Under the pieces are notes generated by a model, which saw only the letters and a program-made list of their open reading frames with translations, was not told the DNA's origin and did no database searches. Position numbers and translations under genes: made by a program. Below are positions 1-12,455 of a stretch of 64,000 bases of DNA, piece by piece (within the stretch, counting starts at the first letter, position 1; each line of letters opens with the position of its first letter). Source of the stretch: Solen grandis (taxonomy: Eukaryota > Mollusca > Bivalvia > Adapedonta > Solenidae); contig CM037785.1 in NCBI GenBank assembly GCA_021229015.1, forward strand, positions 41,641,365-41,705,364, written 5' to 3'.

Positions 1-1008
1 CCCTTTGTTCTTTGGAAACGGCAAACATTCTAATAGTTTTCATCCGCATGTGAAAAGGATTGAATACACAAACTAATTCTTTTATGCAGTAAGCATAAAA
101 TAAAAAGAGAAAAAAAAATGATTGTGTTGAGTGGATATGGACATTATCTCGTCTTGTTGTGATACAATTTTAACGTTTTCACTTGCATTACGCGCTCGTG
201 AAAATATTAATATTGTGTCACTTCTCGATGAGATATAGCCCTGATCCAAACAAATATCCTCTATCTTTTGGCGAAGGAGGGGAGAGGTTAAATTCAAAAC
301 TCATCGTTATCAAAATACACTTCATCATATCATCTCATCATCATATGCATCATCAAATTCATCATCATCATATGTGATTACATATAACACATATATAATA
401 AATGTTATTGTATTGTTGATGGAATAAATTATAAATGCCAAATAATTTATTGCACTCCATTTTCAGAATAAAATCAATTTAGATACCAATTTCATCTCAG
501 CATTTATCATGTGTATTTAGGTGAACGTCAGGACAACATGGATTAAACATACTGTTCTGTTTCATTTCTAAGATTATATAAGTCCATGAACAAAACTGAG
601 ATATAAATAGATTAGACGCTCTTTAATAATTACAATATTTTAATGGGAAATTATGTATATTTATATCCGATATGATTTATGTATCCTGTATTCAGGGCAG
701 AGGTACACTTGCCACTAGTGAAAACGACAGGCGGCAATGTTTTAGTAAATATTTTTATTTCAGTAAATAACCTAATTACCGTGATAGTTTTTTGTGTGTG
801 GTGGTGTGTGTGTGGGGGGGGGGGGTTTGGTATTTAACCAATTTTCTCTTTTCGTAGCTAATAATTATATTACTTGGGCTTCGCTATCGTGATATAAAAA
901 TCCACTTCTGAAATCAAAACCATGATTAAAACACGACTAAATACAGATAGAGGTTGTCATTGTTTTCGTGTCTTTATTGTTGTTTGTATGGCAGGTATAT
1001 ATTTGAGT
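1..1008. other. AT-rich stretch without a recognised gene
   Basis: I see no coding region here. The short open frames lack any family resemblance. A CAT/ATC-rich patch lies at about 325-375 and a (TG)n/poly-G tract at about 795-830. Confidence 0.6.
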
Positions 1009-1254
1009 GTTAAACCTTTCCCTCATAGAGGAAACCATGAAAAGACCTATGCGAACAACATAAAACCAGATCAGCCTGCGAATAACTCGCAGGCTGATCA
1101 GGTTTTATGCTGTTCGCTGCTCCTCAGTGGTCTGGTAATGAGGATTTTTTAATTGAATTTGATAAGGTTTAACTGTGGTTTTCTGCAGATCAGGCTTTAT
1201 GTGGTACCTACTGAGTGCCTCAAAATGAGTCTATATGATGGGAAAGGGTTAAAC
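1009..1254 (+). mobile_element. Foldback MITE, copy A
   Basis: Both ends carry an inverted GTTTAACCCTTTCCC-like terminus (about 1009-1026 and 1237-1254). The interior holds a strong hairpin: CAGATCAGCCTGCGA faces TCGCAGGCTGATCAG across a short loop, flanked by GCGAACA and TGTTCGC. A second copy in reverse orientation lies at 10931-11175 with the same termini and hairpin. It codes for no protein, so it is most likely a non-autonomous DNA element of about 245 bp. The superfamily was not determined. Confidence 0.8.
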
Positions 1255-3385
1255 ATATTTGCTTTCCGACGCGATGCAACTGACATACGTCTAATAATAA
1301 AATCAGGTTCTGTTTAGTAATTACACCGAGCACAGCCTGTACATTGTGATAATTCACTGTATTATTGTATTTTATAGTGGAGTAATTAGGATACATGATA
1401 CATTTCCGAGAAATGCGTACAATAATCATTCACGAAATTCGCATTTCACGCTGAATATTGTTGTCAAACCTTATAACATAAAGGGAGACAACACATACGG
1501 CATACGTGGGTTTATTTAATTGTCATTAACGCCCTCATTCTCTCGTTCCTTCTTTTTTTGTCTTTCTATCTTATTTTCTGTTAACGTTATTTCAAAGACA
1601 GAGGATCAATAACTTGAAAATCAAAAGAAAATATGTCTAAAAACTAACATTTCACTCTCACGATATTGAGAGAGGGGTCAACTATGGTATCAACAGCCAC
1701 AATAAAACCAAAAGACATGCACACTCCAGGAGATATTCCATAAATAAAGGTCTTGCACACTCACACAAAAACACCACCACCAACAATAACAAAAAATCAG
1801 TCTTGCGTTTGCTTCATCAGGTGTTCTCTGATTTAATATTAGATAAAGATGATTTATTGTTTTCGTCGTAAATACGTTAAATAACAAACATTGCAAATAT
1901 TGATTCCTGCTTCTCTTACGTTTTAATGCTTTTTTTCTACAGAAAATTAGATATACTTTAAAATCATCAGCAATTTCCCTCATATTGACTCCTTTTGACA
2001 CATTGGCAAACAGAACTGCAGTTGTAGCCAAGTTGTATACAGTATGCACAGCAAAGTAAAATCTAGTTGTTTCATATACCATTTAAACTTAACTCGAATA
2101 TTCAAGATGTAATGGATCGATATTCGCGGACATTAAATTCTCGCAATGGATCTCTCTATTGACAATTTCGCTGGCGCATAAATTTCACGGCGGATTCATG
2201 TTCTAGAAAGAAAGAGGCCTGATAAATAAACATCTTAATAAAGGTTAATTTTTCATGGATATAACCATCATCAAAGTCAATGGAAATAAGTTCTCCGTCA
2301 ACATTAATGATTTTTGAGTTGTCATGGCGACGGAAGAAGTAAATGACCTATATGAAAATCCGGTCATTGTTTTACTGTCCTCCTGCATAATTCAAGAAGG
2401 GCAATATACAACCTATTGCGTGAATGTTTTGGCATTTGGTTAAATTATATTTGACGTCCCACTGACAGTATTTCAGTTGATTGTAGACAGGTTAACATAT
2501 GACATTCATAGTGCTGCTCCTCTGCAATATCGAAAAATACTGTCGGAAGGACATAAACAACTCTTATGTTTTACTAGGAAGAAAAGGACACGCGTTTTAT
2601 GCTGGCCACAAATCTATTAATATTTCAGGACGACTGTGGCTATAAATGATATTGTCTCTGCTGGGACATGGATATGGTTTTATGAACCTGAAAGATAAGA
2701 ACATATTTACGTAAGAATTTTGAAAATGGAAACCGACCACAGAAAGATAGCTGATAAAAGACTAAAAACTGTCTATCTCTGATTTCAGCCACTAATTACA
2801 AGATATAACCTCGTGACGTTTTTTTTTTTATCTAGAATTGACCTTAAGGGAACCATTCTTATATAAATGCACAATGTTTTTATATTCTTTATTTTGTGTT
2901 TAACAGGATATATCAAACAAATAAATTGAAAAACAAAACAAAACAAAAACACTTCTCATATAAGCCTATCCGGAATTGAATCTTACTACAATTTAAATTA
3001 ACTATTAGTTTTTGGCAATTACGACACATTTAATGCTTTTCATGTTTAAAGTAGTCTCTTTACCATGTAATTGGAAAAAGCAATTTGTAATTGTATGTTC
3101 ATTGAAGTTGTAGCTTTTCGGGTTATTGCTTCATTTCATTTAAATGGTTTGGCACAATCCATTTTTCAAGGCAATTGCTTCATGGATTTGTTTAGACCTG
3201 TTGTTCAGCAACATGTAACTATCTATTTGTTAAGACAGTGCTCCACTTTATTCTACGACTACTGCCTCCCTTCTTATGTTTTGTGGCGCTTGTCGTTGAT
3301 TATGAATTAATAAACATGCTGAAATCGAGTGAAACAGCTTTAATTGTTCTTGCTTTTCTGAGTGTTGATGTATACTATTTGGTAA
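1255..3385. other. Intergenic, no recognised gene
   Basis: There is a 130-codon minus-strand open frame at 1690-2082, but it has no domain, no signal peptide and no supporting splice or promoter context. I see no other feature. Confidence 0.5.
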
Positions 3386-3655
3386 TGTGCCCCCTTTTGT
3401 TTTTTCTCCTCCCACCAAAATGGTATTTTTGCCTCCTTTTCTTTTTTTTTCTCCTTCCGTCAAAATGGCATTTTTACCTCCTTTTCTTTTTTTCTCCTCC
3501 CATCAAAATGGTATTTTTGCCTCCTTTTTTTTTTTCTCCTCCCATCAAAATGGTATTTTTCCTCCTTTTCTTTTTCTCTCCGCTTTTTTCTCCTCCCATC
3601 AAAATGGTATTTTTGCCTCCTTTTCTTTTTTTCTCCTCCCATCAAAATGGTATTA
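3386..3655. repeat. Pyrimidine-rich tandem repeat (about 50 bp unit)
   Basis: About five units alternate a TTTTTCTCCTCCCATC block with AAAATGGTATTTTTGCCTCC. Extreme strand asymmetry (pyrimidines on the plus strand) keeps several frames open on both strands. Those frames are artefacts of the repeat, not genes. Confidence 0.85.
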
Positions 3656-4300
3656 TTTGTTTAATGTTCATGTGCCTCAGATCACGTAAGCCAGAAAAAA
3701 AATAAACACGGATTTGGAAATCGCAATCTTAATAAAATTAGGCACGGAGTATGACTGACGCATATTTTATGTATTTCAATGAGCTGGTTCAATACTCCAT
3801 AGATCCATTGCACACGAGTTGCACATTTATTTTCAGTTTGTCGCAAACAACAACATGGTTTTTGAATACACAAAACACACTGTGTTGCCTGGCAACCCCT
3901 AACGAAATGGAAATTCAAGCCTGTCTATGAATAAACACTGCATTGAAAGATCACCTCGCTCAATTAAACTTGCGTGATATCCCATATTTCTCAGTTGGCG
4001 TAAGAACTGCTCATTATTAACACACGTTTGTTTAAAAGAAACACGAATTTCTCTCGATATGTCCTGATATCATATCGATGTTATGTAAATATTTGTAGTG
4101 TATAATTTTGAATTTATTACTATATTTTTCTGCATAACGAGCGATCCAATTCAGTTACGTTTATGAGGTCATTTTATATGGTTAGAGACAATTCATATGA
4201 TAAATAAGGAAGTAATATTTAAATATCCTTAATCTTATATGATTCAAGGATATGATTATCAATTTAAGATAAACAATGTATATATACATGTTGTGTGTGT
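3656..4300. other. Intergenic, nothing recognised
   Basis: AT-rich sequence with no gene or repeat that I can identify. Confidence 0.5.
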
Positions 4301-4549
4301 GTTGTTGTTGTTGTATTGGGGTTTACCGTCGCTGCGATAGTTTTTCAATCATATTCCGACGTCCAGCTAATTACAGGTGGAGGAAGACCCCGAGTACACA
4401 GATGTACCTGGGTAGAACCACCGACCTGCCAGCTGGAAGGCTTCCTCACATAAAAAATCCGAAGTCCTTACCGGGATTCGAACCCACAGCGTTGAGGGGC
4501 TGAGCGATTTGTTGTCCACGACTGTAACCGCTCGGCCACGGCGGCCCCC
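4301..4549 (-). mobile_element. tRNA-derived SINE, family A
   Basis: On the minus strand the element opens with a tRNA-like head: A box TGGCCGAGCGG, then B box GGTTCGAATCC. A body follows containing the reverse complement of CGACGTCCAGCTAATTACAG, and the element ends in an (AAC)n tail. The layout is that of a Pol III SINE with a Ser/Leu-type head. Other copies of the family lie at 7296, 27958, 50275 and 60055. This copy sits inside a TG-rich microsatellite, so its target duplication cannot be defined. Confidence 0.85.
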
Positions 4550-4681
4550 GCGTATGTGTGTGTGTACGTTTATGTGCATATGCATATGTGTATAAGTGTA
4601 AATGCATACATATGCATAATCATAGACATGTTAACCATATGCTCCATATGTCTGTGGCATAATGATTTCATTTTTGCATTT

Positions 4682-5490
4682 TTAGCTCACCTGAGCACAA
4701 AGTGCTCAAGGTGAGCTTTTGTGATCGCCCGTTGTCCGTCGTCCATCGCCCGTGCGTGCGTCCGTGCGTGCGTGCGTCCGTCGTCAACTTTTCGTTCAAA
4801 CGACTTCTCCTCCTTAACCACTGGATGGAATTTGACCAAACTTCACAGGAATCATCCTTATCATGACCTCTATCAAAGTTGTTCAAATTATTTTGATTGG
4901 GTGAATAAGTAGGCCACAGGAGCTAAAAATAGATTTTTAAAATGCAATCTTAGAAAATCTTCTCCTGCAAAACTGTAAGGCCTTGAGCTTTAATAATTGG
5001 TATGTAGAATTGTCTTATGAACATCTACAAAAGTTGTTCAGATCATGACCCTGGGGTCAAAATTGGCCCCGCCCCAGGGCTCATTTTATTTTTCATAGGT
5101 TTATTTAGTGAAAAACTTTAAAAATCTTCTTCTATGAAACAATAAGGCCTAGAGCTAAGATATTTGGCATGTAGCGTTGTCTTATGAATCTCTACAAAAG
5201 TTGTTCAAATTATGACCCTGGAGTTAGAATTGGCCCTGCCCCGGGGGTCACTTGTTTTACATAGACTTATATAGGAAAAACTTTAAAAATCTTCTCCTAT
5301 GAAACCTAGGCCTAGAGCTTAGATATTTGGTATGTAGCATCATCTAATGGTTCATTACCAAGATTGTTCAAATCATAGCCCCTATGGTGATAAATGACCC
5401 CGCACCAGGGGTTACTTGTTTTACACAGAGTTATATAGGAAAATCTTAAAAATCTTCTTTTATGAATCCATAAGGCCTAGAGCTTAGATA
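4682..5490 (+). mobile_element. Tandem-core interspersed repeat, family P, copy 1 (3'-truncated)
   Basis: Begins TTAGCTCACCTGAGCACAA, then a GTCC/GTGCGTGC microsatellite and GTCAACTTTT. After that come repeated modules of about 165 bp built around 'GTTGTTCAAATCATGACCCTGG ... GGCCCCGCCCCAGGGGTCA'. It lacks the GGGCCATCATGGCCCTC end seen in the next copy. The design of palindromic end, microsatellite and tandem core recalls the bivalve 'pearl'/Helentron-associated elements; that assignment is from memory and is inference. Confidence 0.75.
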
Positions 5491-6609
5491 ATTAGCTCAC
5501 CTGAGCACAACGTGCCCATGGTGAGATTTCATGATTGCCTTTTGTCCGGCGTCTGTCGTCCGTCCATCGGTCCGTGCGTGCGTGCGTCTTGCGTCAACTT
5601 TTTCCATTAAACAACATCTCCTCCTAATCCGCTGAAGGGATTTTGACAAAATTTCACAGGAATCATCCTTATGATGTCCTCTAACAAGATTGTACAAATT
5701 ATTATGATTGGTTGAAAAAGTAGGTCACAGGAGCTAAAAATAGATTTTAAAATGCAATCTTAGAAAATCTTCTCCTGCAAAATTGTAAGCCTCTACAGCA
5801 TGTAGAATTGTCTTATAAACCTTTACAAAAATTGTTCAAATCATGGCCCTAGGGTCAAAATTTGCCCTGCCCCAGGGGTCACTTAATTTTACATAGGCTT
5901 ATATAGGGAAAACCTAGAAAAATCTTCTCATCAGAAACCACATGGCCTGGTGTTAAGATATTGGGTATGTAGTATTGTCTGGTGGATCTCTACTTAAGTT
6001 GTTCAAATCATGGCCCTTGGGTGAAAATTGGCCCTGCCCTAGGGGTCACTTGATTTTACATAGGAAAAATAGAAAAATCATCTCCTGAAATACTGCAAGG
6101 CTTAGAGCTTGGATACTTGGTATGTAGAATTGTCTTGTGAACTACTACAAAAGTTGTTAAAATAATGACCTCTGGGTCAAAATTGCCCTCGCTCCAGGGC
6201 TCATTTTATTTTACAAAGGCTTATATAGGGAAAAACTAGAAAAATCTTCTTATCAGAGACCACATGGCCTAGAGCTTAGATATAAAGCTTGTACCATTGT
6301 CTAGTGGATCTCTACCAAAGTTGTTCAAATCATGGCCCTTGGGTCCAAATTGGGTCCGCCCCAAGTGTCACTTGATTTTACATAGGCTTATATAGAGGAA
6401 GAAGGAAAATCTTCTTCTCAGAAACCACAAGGTCAAGAGTTAAGATATTTAGTGTGTATCATTGTTTAGTACATCTCTATCAAGTTTTTTTTCTTCAAAT
6501 CATGGCCCTGTGTCAAAATTGGCCCCACTTTAAGTATGTTCATATTATAAACCATTGAAAGCAATATTTCTCAGGTGAGCGATTAAGGGCCATCATGGCC
6601 CTCTTGTTC
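5491..6609 (+). mobile_element. Tandem-core interspersed repeat, family P, copy 2 (complete)
   Basis: Starts again with TTAGCTCACCTGAGCACAA directly after the core of copy 1. It carries a GTCC/GTGC microsatellite and about six core modules, and ends CTCAGGTGAGCGATTAAGGG then CCATCATGGCCCTCTTGTT. The CTCACCTGAG start and CTCAGGTGAG end are inverted with respect to each other. The sub-terminal GGGCCATCATGGCCC can form a short hairpin. Confidence 0.8.
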
Positions 6610-6955
6610 AATTAATGCTTGCATTACTTTTTAGTTTGTCCGACTTAATCGTCCAATGAGATGATTGTATTTCGTTCAAAATTTGAAAAATATTTTGCAT
6701 AAAATGATCCGTAAGGTCTTGCTATGGAGATAATATGATTGTATGCTGCCTACGCGATCTTTGGACTGAATGGGAGGAGCTTGTTTGCGGCGGCGGGTGA
6801 TTACGTCATGTTTTACATGTAGCGTTATAAAATGTACCCCGTGCTGGTGATACTGACTCTGAACCAACGCGTCTATTGTCAATCAAACGGGAGTTGGTTC
6901 CATAACGTGAGGTCAAAGGCAAACCTGTATGGCGTACGTGACAAACTGTAAATAT

Positions 6956-7052
6956 GTTATCGTTTATATTTTAAATTTTATGAATTTATCGCAGCGCTCC
7001 GCTTCGCGTCGTTTGCGATAAATTCCATAAAATTTAAAATATAAACGATAAC
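6956..7052. repeat. Long inverted repeat (foldback), about 39 bp arms
   Basis: The left arm (6956-6994) and right arm (7014-7052) are almost perfect reverse complements, GTTATCGTTTATATTTTAAA against TTTAAAATATAAACGATAAC and onward. A 19 bp GC-rich spacer (GCGCTCCGCTTCGCGTC-like) separates them. This is either a small foldback element or a regulatory hairpin; no coding sequence is attached. Confidence 0.8.
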
Positions 7053-7295
7053 TAATACATATACTATACATATATATAACCTGTAAAAGGAGAGGACTCA
7101 CAAAGGCTATATGCATCTTGTTTTACCCTTTTCATTCTTGAATAAAATATGTATTAAATTACTCCAGTTCATTTTTTTATGCAAATCAAATGTATTTTGG
7201 ACAAGACCAAATTCCTTTGCAAAACATTGGAAACCCTCTGTACATGTCGGTAAGGTATTAATTCATTTCAAACAATGAGTGTCGAGAACAAACAG

Positions 7296-7445
7296 CTGTG
7301 AGGGGTCTCTGTAGCCAAGTGGTTATAGTTGCTATCACTCAACCCTTCACTCGGATTTTTCATGGATCCCTTCCAACTTAATTGCGGTAAGTCGGTGGTG
7401 CCTCTGTACACCCAGGGTCTTCCATCATTTAAAATTAGCTGACGT
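7296..7445 (+). mobile_element. tRNA-derived SINE, family A, diverged
   Basis: A plus-strand head with A-box-like TAGCCAAGTGG is followed by the family A body in the order 'AAGTCGGTGGTGCC ... CCCAGGGTCTTCC ... AATTAGCTGACGTC'. The B box is decayed. The AAC-rich tail runs into the microsatellite that follows. Confidence 0.65.
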
Positions 7446-7775
7446 CACTATACAACAGCAGCAACAACAAGACATCAGCATTAACGGAATATCATATTCT
7501 GATAATGTAAATTGTCACGTTTGACGACGACGACAACAACAACAACAACGGCAGCAGCAACTACGACAACAGCATCAATGGAATATCAACATATTCTGAA
7601 AATGTAAATTGTCACGTTTGACGACGACGACACACAACAACAACAACATCAATAACAACAACAATACTAACAACAACACATTTGACGACGACAACAACAA
7701 CAACAATAACAGCAGCAGCGACAACAACAACAACGGTAAAAACAACGGCAACAACGACAACAACATCAACTTATT
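7446..7775. repeat. (AAC/ACG)n compound microsatellite with a duplicated block
   Basis: Stretches of ACA and ACG triplets alternate with a repeated block of about 100 bp containing GGAATATCA and AATGTAAATTGTCACG. It probably grew from the AAC tail of the SINE just upstream. The leucine/serine-rich open frame on the minus strand is a by-product of the triplet repeat. Confidence 0.85.
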
Positions 7776-9310
7776 TTGAAAATGTCAATCGTGTAATGCA
7801 GCGTTGATAGTGCAAGCACCTCAGTTTGAAATGTTCAATTCAAGAATTCAATATGATATAAGAATATTATCCCAACACAGATGTAAGACTGAAGGTTTGA
7901 TATACGCATTAATATTTAATGGACGCATTCTGCAACATCCACACGTTGCAGCGAACCATTAGATTTCCATTAGTGACGGAAGTCTTCGACAAGAGACTAT
8001 GTTTCTCATAAGGTCTGCAGGGAATGAAAGAAAAGATATGGCAAGATGTTGAGAGCAGTCAGAATAATACGAACAGGAAAAAACAAAAAAAGGTTTACGT
8101 GATCCAACTTACGTTTGGATTTTGGCATGAAGATGTAACCTACACTGACAGCATGTTCAGCATAATAGATTTTTATATCATTGTTCTTAATCGACTAAAG
8201 ATAATGCCAGAGATAATCTAAATCGACTAAAATCTGAGAGATAATAAAAACTAAAAATGCAGAAATCGACTTAATCAGCTAAAATCTGCCAGAGATAATG
8301 AATTTGCAAGAATGTTGAACTAAAACATTTAATAAGTAGTTTAGAAGCTTGATTAGCTTAAAGATAGTAGATATACTCGTACATGAAGTATACATTTTAT
8401 ATACCGGTATTTTATGGATCTAGGATTTTATTATGTGAGACGCTAGTATTTTAAATTAAAAATTCCAACTTGGAACAGTTAAGAGAGTTAGTTTTTTCGA
8501 CACCTCTAACTTTTAAAATATTTTATTTTGTTTTCTATAAGAAAATTAAGTAACTGGACACATCATTTGATATCAATTTTTTCTTTCTACACTGTTTTAT
8601 CTCCCCCTCCAACTTTTTCAAAGATGAACCAAATTCGACCTGACACATGTTTATAATAATCTACACTTTGCCGGAAATTTGAATTATTTGAAAGTTCCTA
8701 TAAGAGCTGTCCTCTGTTTGCTCAAACAAAATTGTGGCAACAAATTCTACTTCTGTCATTCAAAAACATCCACTGCTTTATATACCATTTAATGTTTCTG
8801 TTAATTCATATTCATCCAGAGATTAATTTATACATGCATATTCATAAGGTAAGAGGTAACATAATCAGCCGAATAGCGTTATCGCTCTTATAAATAACAA
8901 ACCAATTAATCTAAACTTGACAGGACTTTATCGCGCTGACCGAGCGGACAGAAATATTAAACCAAGCAAATAATCCCAAACGTATGTCTGAGGCATATTG
9001 AAATACAAATGTTCATTTTGAGATTGAAACACCGAGGCTTGATCGAAACACATCGATTGATACAACATACGATTAAGCATGTTTCAATCACAATATCACC
9101 TAATAAATCATCTATAATTAAAAACAAATCCTAATATTCTATTGACATAATATCATAACTCTTTGTTAGAAGCAAAGTATCACACATTCCGAGTAAAATG
9201 CACCAAACAGATGAAAGACATTGCAAGTGTTTTCTTCAAACCAAAGAAAACAAGAAAGTCAGTAGAACTGACAGATGCTCCCCGAAGAACGTCATTGTTA
9301 CAAATAAGAC
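7776..9310. other. Intergenic, nothing recognised
   Basis: Diffuse AT-rich sequence. I see no gene, no tRNA and no clear element. Confidence 0.5.
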
Positions 9311-10152
9311 CTTGGTCAATGGGTGGGAGGATGTAGGAACTGGGTCAAGCCGAAGATATGCGCATCTCCTCTTTGTAATAAAGCTTCACATAAAGTTTTG
9401 TTGAAATCAAACTATTAGTTCCTGAGAAATAGCCCGGACAAGAATCATACTAGATATACCGTTTGCATAAAAGTCAAAGGGCCATAACTCTGTGAAAAAT
9501 TGAGGGTCAAAGTTACCCCCATGATTTGCAAATCTTCTCTTGGTAATAAAGCTTTCCATAAAGTTTCGTTGAATTAAGGCTTTTCATGCAACATGAACTA
9601 TAGACCGAAAAGTCAAGGGGCCATAACTCTGTGAAAAATTGAGGAACCACGTCACGCCGACGATATGCGTATCTACTCTTGGTAATAAAGCTTCACATAA
9701 AGTTTCGTTGAATTCAAGCCATTAGTTCCTGAGAAATAGCCCGGACAGAATCATGCAATATGTACTATAGGCCGAAAAGTCAAGGGGCCATAACTCTTTG
9801 AAAAATTTAGGAACCGGGTCATGCTGGCGATATGCGCAACTCCTCTTGGTAATAAAGCTTCCCATAAAGTTTCGTTGAATTCAAGCCATTAGGATTTGAG
9901 AAATAGCCCGGACAAGAATCATGCAATATGTACTATAGGCCTAAAAAGTCAATGGGCCATAACTCTTTGAAAAATTTAGGAACCGGGTCATGCTGAGGAT
10001 ATGCGCATCTCCATTTGGTAATAAAGCTTCCCATAAAGTTTCGTTGAATTCAAGCCGTTAGTTCCTGGGAAATAGTCCGGACAAGGAAAGTGTGACGGAC
10101 GGACGGACGGACGAAGCGGCGACTATATGCGTCACCTTCGGTGAGCATAAAA
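9311..10152 (+). mobile_element. Tandem-core interspersed repeat, family Q
   Basis: About five modules of 165-170 bp, each containing 'GGTAATAAAGCTTC', 'AAAGTTTCGTTGAATT', 'GAAATAGCCCGGACA' and 'AAGTCAAGGGGCCATAACTC'. A (GGAC)n microsatellite follows (about 10092-10113), then the end GCGTCACCTTCGGTGAGCAT, which holds a short hairpin (TCACC/GGTGA). No protein-coding capacity, so a non-autonomous element. Confidence 0.8.
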
Positions 10153-10930
10153 ACCTATCCCAACTCCTCTAAAACAGTGTTTGAAACATGGAAATTATAA
10201 TATACAATTCAGGTATCAAATATCAACAATATCCAGCCATTACTTAAAACATAGTCCTTGAAGCAATATTAACATTGCCATAATCTGGAACACTGATGTC
10301 AAGGGTCAACAGCAGTGAGTTCGAATCAGTTGGTTTCAAACCTATCTTACCAAGATATAAGGCACATATCGACGCAAATCTTATCAAAACAAGGCTTCGT
10401 CTATAACTCGGAGACACGGTTACCTTGGAACTTACGCATAGAAATTAAAACTATGGCTTCAACTCAACGTCATGTACTGAATGTGCAACTTAATTAAAAC
10501 GCTGCACACCTAGAGATTCTCTTACGTCCCTGAGACTACACTACCAGCTGTAACCTCTAAAATAAGAGGAGGTAACTCTGCTGTTAAAACTGACATCAAA
10601 TATTTTGTTACAGAACAGAAATTTTATTTGGATTTAAGCAAACATTAGCTCATCGTCATACATCACAGATATAAATATAATAAATTGGATGTTTTGACAC
10701 ATGCACTCTCACAGAACTGTCTTTTCTGTTTGTGGACACACAAATCAGCTGCGAATATTGGCATCGGTTCATGTTCGTTTTCTTGCTAAGCTGGTTTATG
10801 ACGCATATTGGCTCTTTTAGATTTAGAAAATTGTGCTTTCACTTAATACATGTAATATAAGTGATATGATATCTAAATGATATGCGCATTCAATGTACAA
10901 CCCCATATTCTTAATTGACGTTTAAATCTA
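10153..10930. other. Intergenic, nothing recognised
   Basis: No supportable gene. A 60-codon open frame at 10315-10497 has no recognisable content. Confidence 0.5.
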
Positions 10931-11175
10931 GTTTAACCCTTTCCCTCATATAGACTCATTTTGACGCATTCAATAGGTACCACATAAAGCCTGATCTGTA
11001 GAAAGCCAAACTCAAACCTTACCAAATTTAATTGTAAAATCCTCATTACCAGACCACTGAGGGCAAGCGAACAGCATAAAACCTGATCAGCCTGCGAGTT
11101 ACTCGCAGGCTGATCTGGTTTTATGCTGTTCGCATAGGTCTTTTCATGGTATCCTCTATGAGGGAAAGGGTTAAA
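10931..11175 (-). mobile_element. Foldback MITE, copy B
   Basis: Reverse-orientation copy of the element at 1009-1254. It starts GTTTAACCCTTTCCCTCATA and ends with the inverted terminus. The same inner hairpin (ATCAGCCTGCGAG / CTCGCAGGCTGAT) is flanked by GCGAACAGCATAAAACC and its complement. Confidence 0.85.
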
Positions 11176-12055
11176 AGCAACTGAATATAATTTGGAATTA
11201 GAACGAGCGTTTGGTGAGCTGAAAGAACTGATGAAGGATCCTTTACTAAGTAAATATCATGCATATTTTAGAAAAAGAGACTCTCTATCCATTCAAAAAA
11301 ATAATAAAACAAGTATGAAGAAGAAGAAAAAGAAGAAGAAACTGGTTGTATTTCTCTCTGTGTATGCCAATATACACAACTTCAGATGTTTATTGCTATA
11401 CATTAAAAAGAGAGAAAAACTCTCCATTTTAGAATACTAGACAAAATATCTATTGTGCCTGAGATAGACTGAAAAGCATGAACAATGTTTTACCGGTTTA
11501 CTGACTAGCAGGTGACCTGTGTTACAGACGTTGGAAATCTGCATTGCGCGGGTTGAAATTATAAATCTAGAATACGTTCAGATCAATCTTGACGCTGCTA
11601 TCGAAACTATTTTAGACATTTAATGATGAATTTCCTAGAGAAGATTCGACGGTGGATATTTTATCACGGAAATATTTGGGCTGTGAAGACCTTTATAAGT
11701 TTCTACCGTGTGTTTTCTGTGTAACTTTAAATAACCGCCCCTCTAATGGCAGTCTAATACTTTTATACCACCTTTGGAATTTCCCCAGACGGATAAAATA
11801 ATGCATAGGAGATTAAGTCTCTTCTGGGTTGTAAGATTTTGACATCTTGGCAAAACAGCTTTGCTCTAAACATTTTAATAGGGACATTGCTGCTGACAGA
11901 AATATATCGAGTGGGAGATTCTTCGCAAGGAATTCAGATGTACTATGTAGCTTCAAGGTTATACTGTTCATGTTCAAGAAAATGTCGATTCTATATCTTT
12001 GTACATGTATAATGCTTCAAAGTGAAACAGTTGCGATATTAGTTAAAATACCAAG
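11176..12055. other. Intergenic, nothing recognised
   Basis: Contains an (AAG)n patch at about 11319-11340. The open frames over it are not supported. Confidence 0.45.

Positions 12056-12092
<37 letters not shown>
12056..12092. repeat. (CA)n microsatellite
   Basis: About 18 CA dinucleotides immediately left of the TIR element at 12093. Confidence 0.95.
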
Positions 12093-12094
<2 letters not shown>

Positions 12095-12455
12095 AAAGCA
12101 GCTCGTTCACAGCTGGTCTTAGACTAAGATTTTTAAAAAAAATAATACCGTATTACCGTCACGTCTATTTTTATTTGCCATCGCTTTGCTGATCACATTC
12201 ACTCTTTGCGCATGCGCATATTTCATTAGGATGAACTTACGAAATCACTGCACTAAAATTGTGGAATATATCAGTACCAGTACTTCGGGGATACTATTTT
12301 CTATTTGATTTCGCCGAAGTTGCGTTTGCGAAATATACTTGCCGAGCTTATTTTTCAGGAAACAACGACTTAACCAACATTATCGAGGAAGAGTAGATTT
12401 ATTTTTAATTTTTAAATTTCTACCAACATAGCGTTCTGTGAACGAGCTGCTTTAA
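12093..12455. mobile_element. Non-autonomous TIR DNA element (MITE)
   Basis: The left end TAAAAGCAGCTCGTTCACAG is the near-perfect inverse of the right end CTGTGAACGAGCTGCTTTA, which gives 19-20 bp terminal inverted repeats around 363 bp. A second, left-truncated copy sharing the interior (GCTGATCACATTCACTCTT, CCCCGAAGTTG, CAGGAAACAA) and the same right end lies at 57358-57838. No transposase is present. Confidence 0.85.

Noticed and set aside
922..1152. 76-codon plus-strand frame
   Set aside because: Mostly inside the foldback MITE at 1009-1254.
1690..2082. 130-codon minus-strand frame
   Set aside because: No domain, no signal peptide, odd W/C-rich end, no splice or poly(A) context; could be chance.
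3238..3705. 155-codon plus-strand frame and its shadows
   Set aside because: Produced by the pyrimidine-rich tandem repeat at 3386-3655.
4490..4549. tRNA gene on the minus strand
   Set aside because: It is the head of SINE family A; the same head occurs at 50400-50476 with target duplications.
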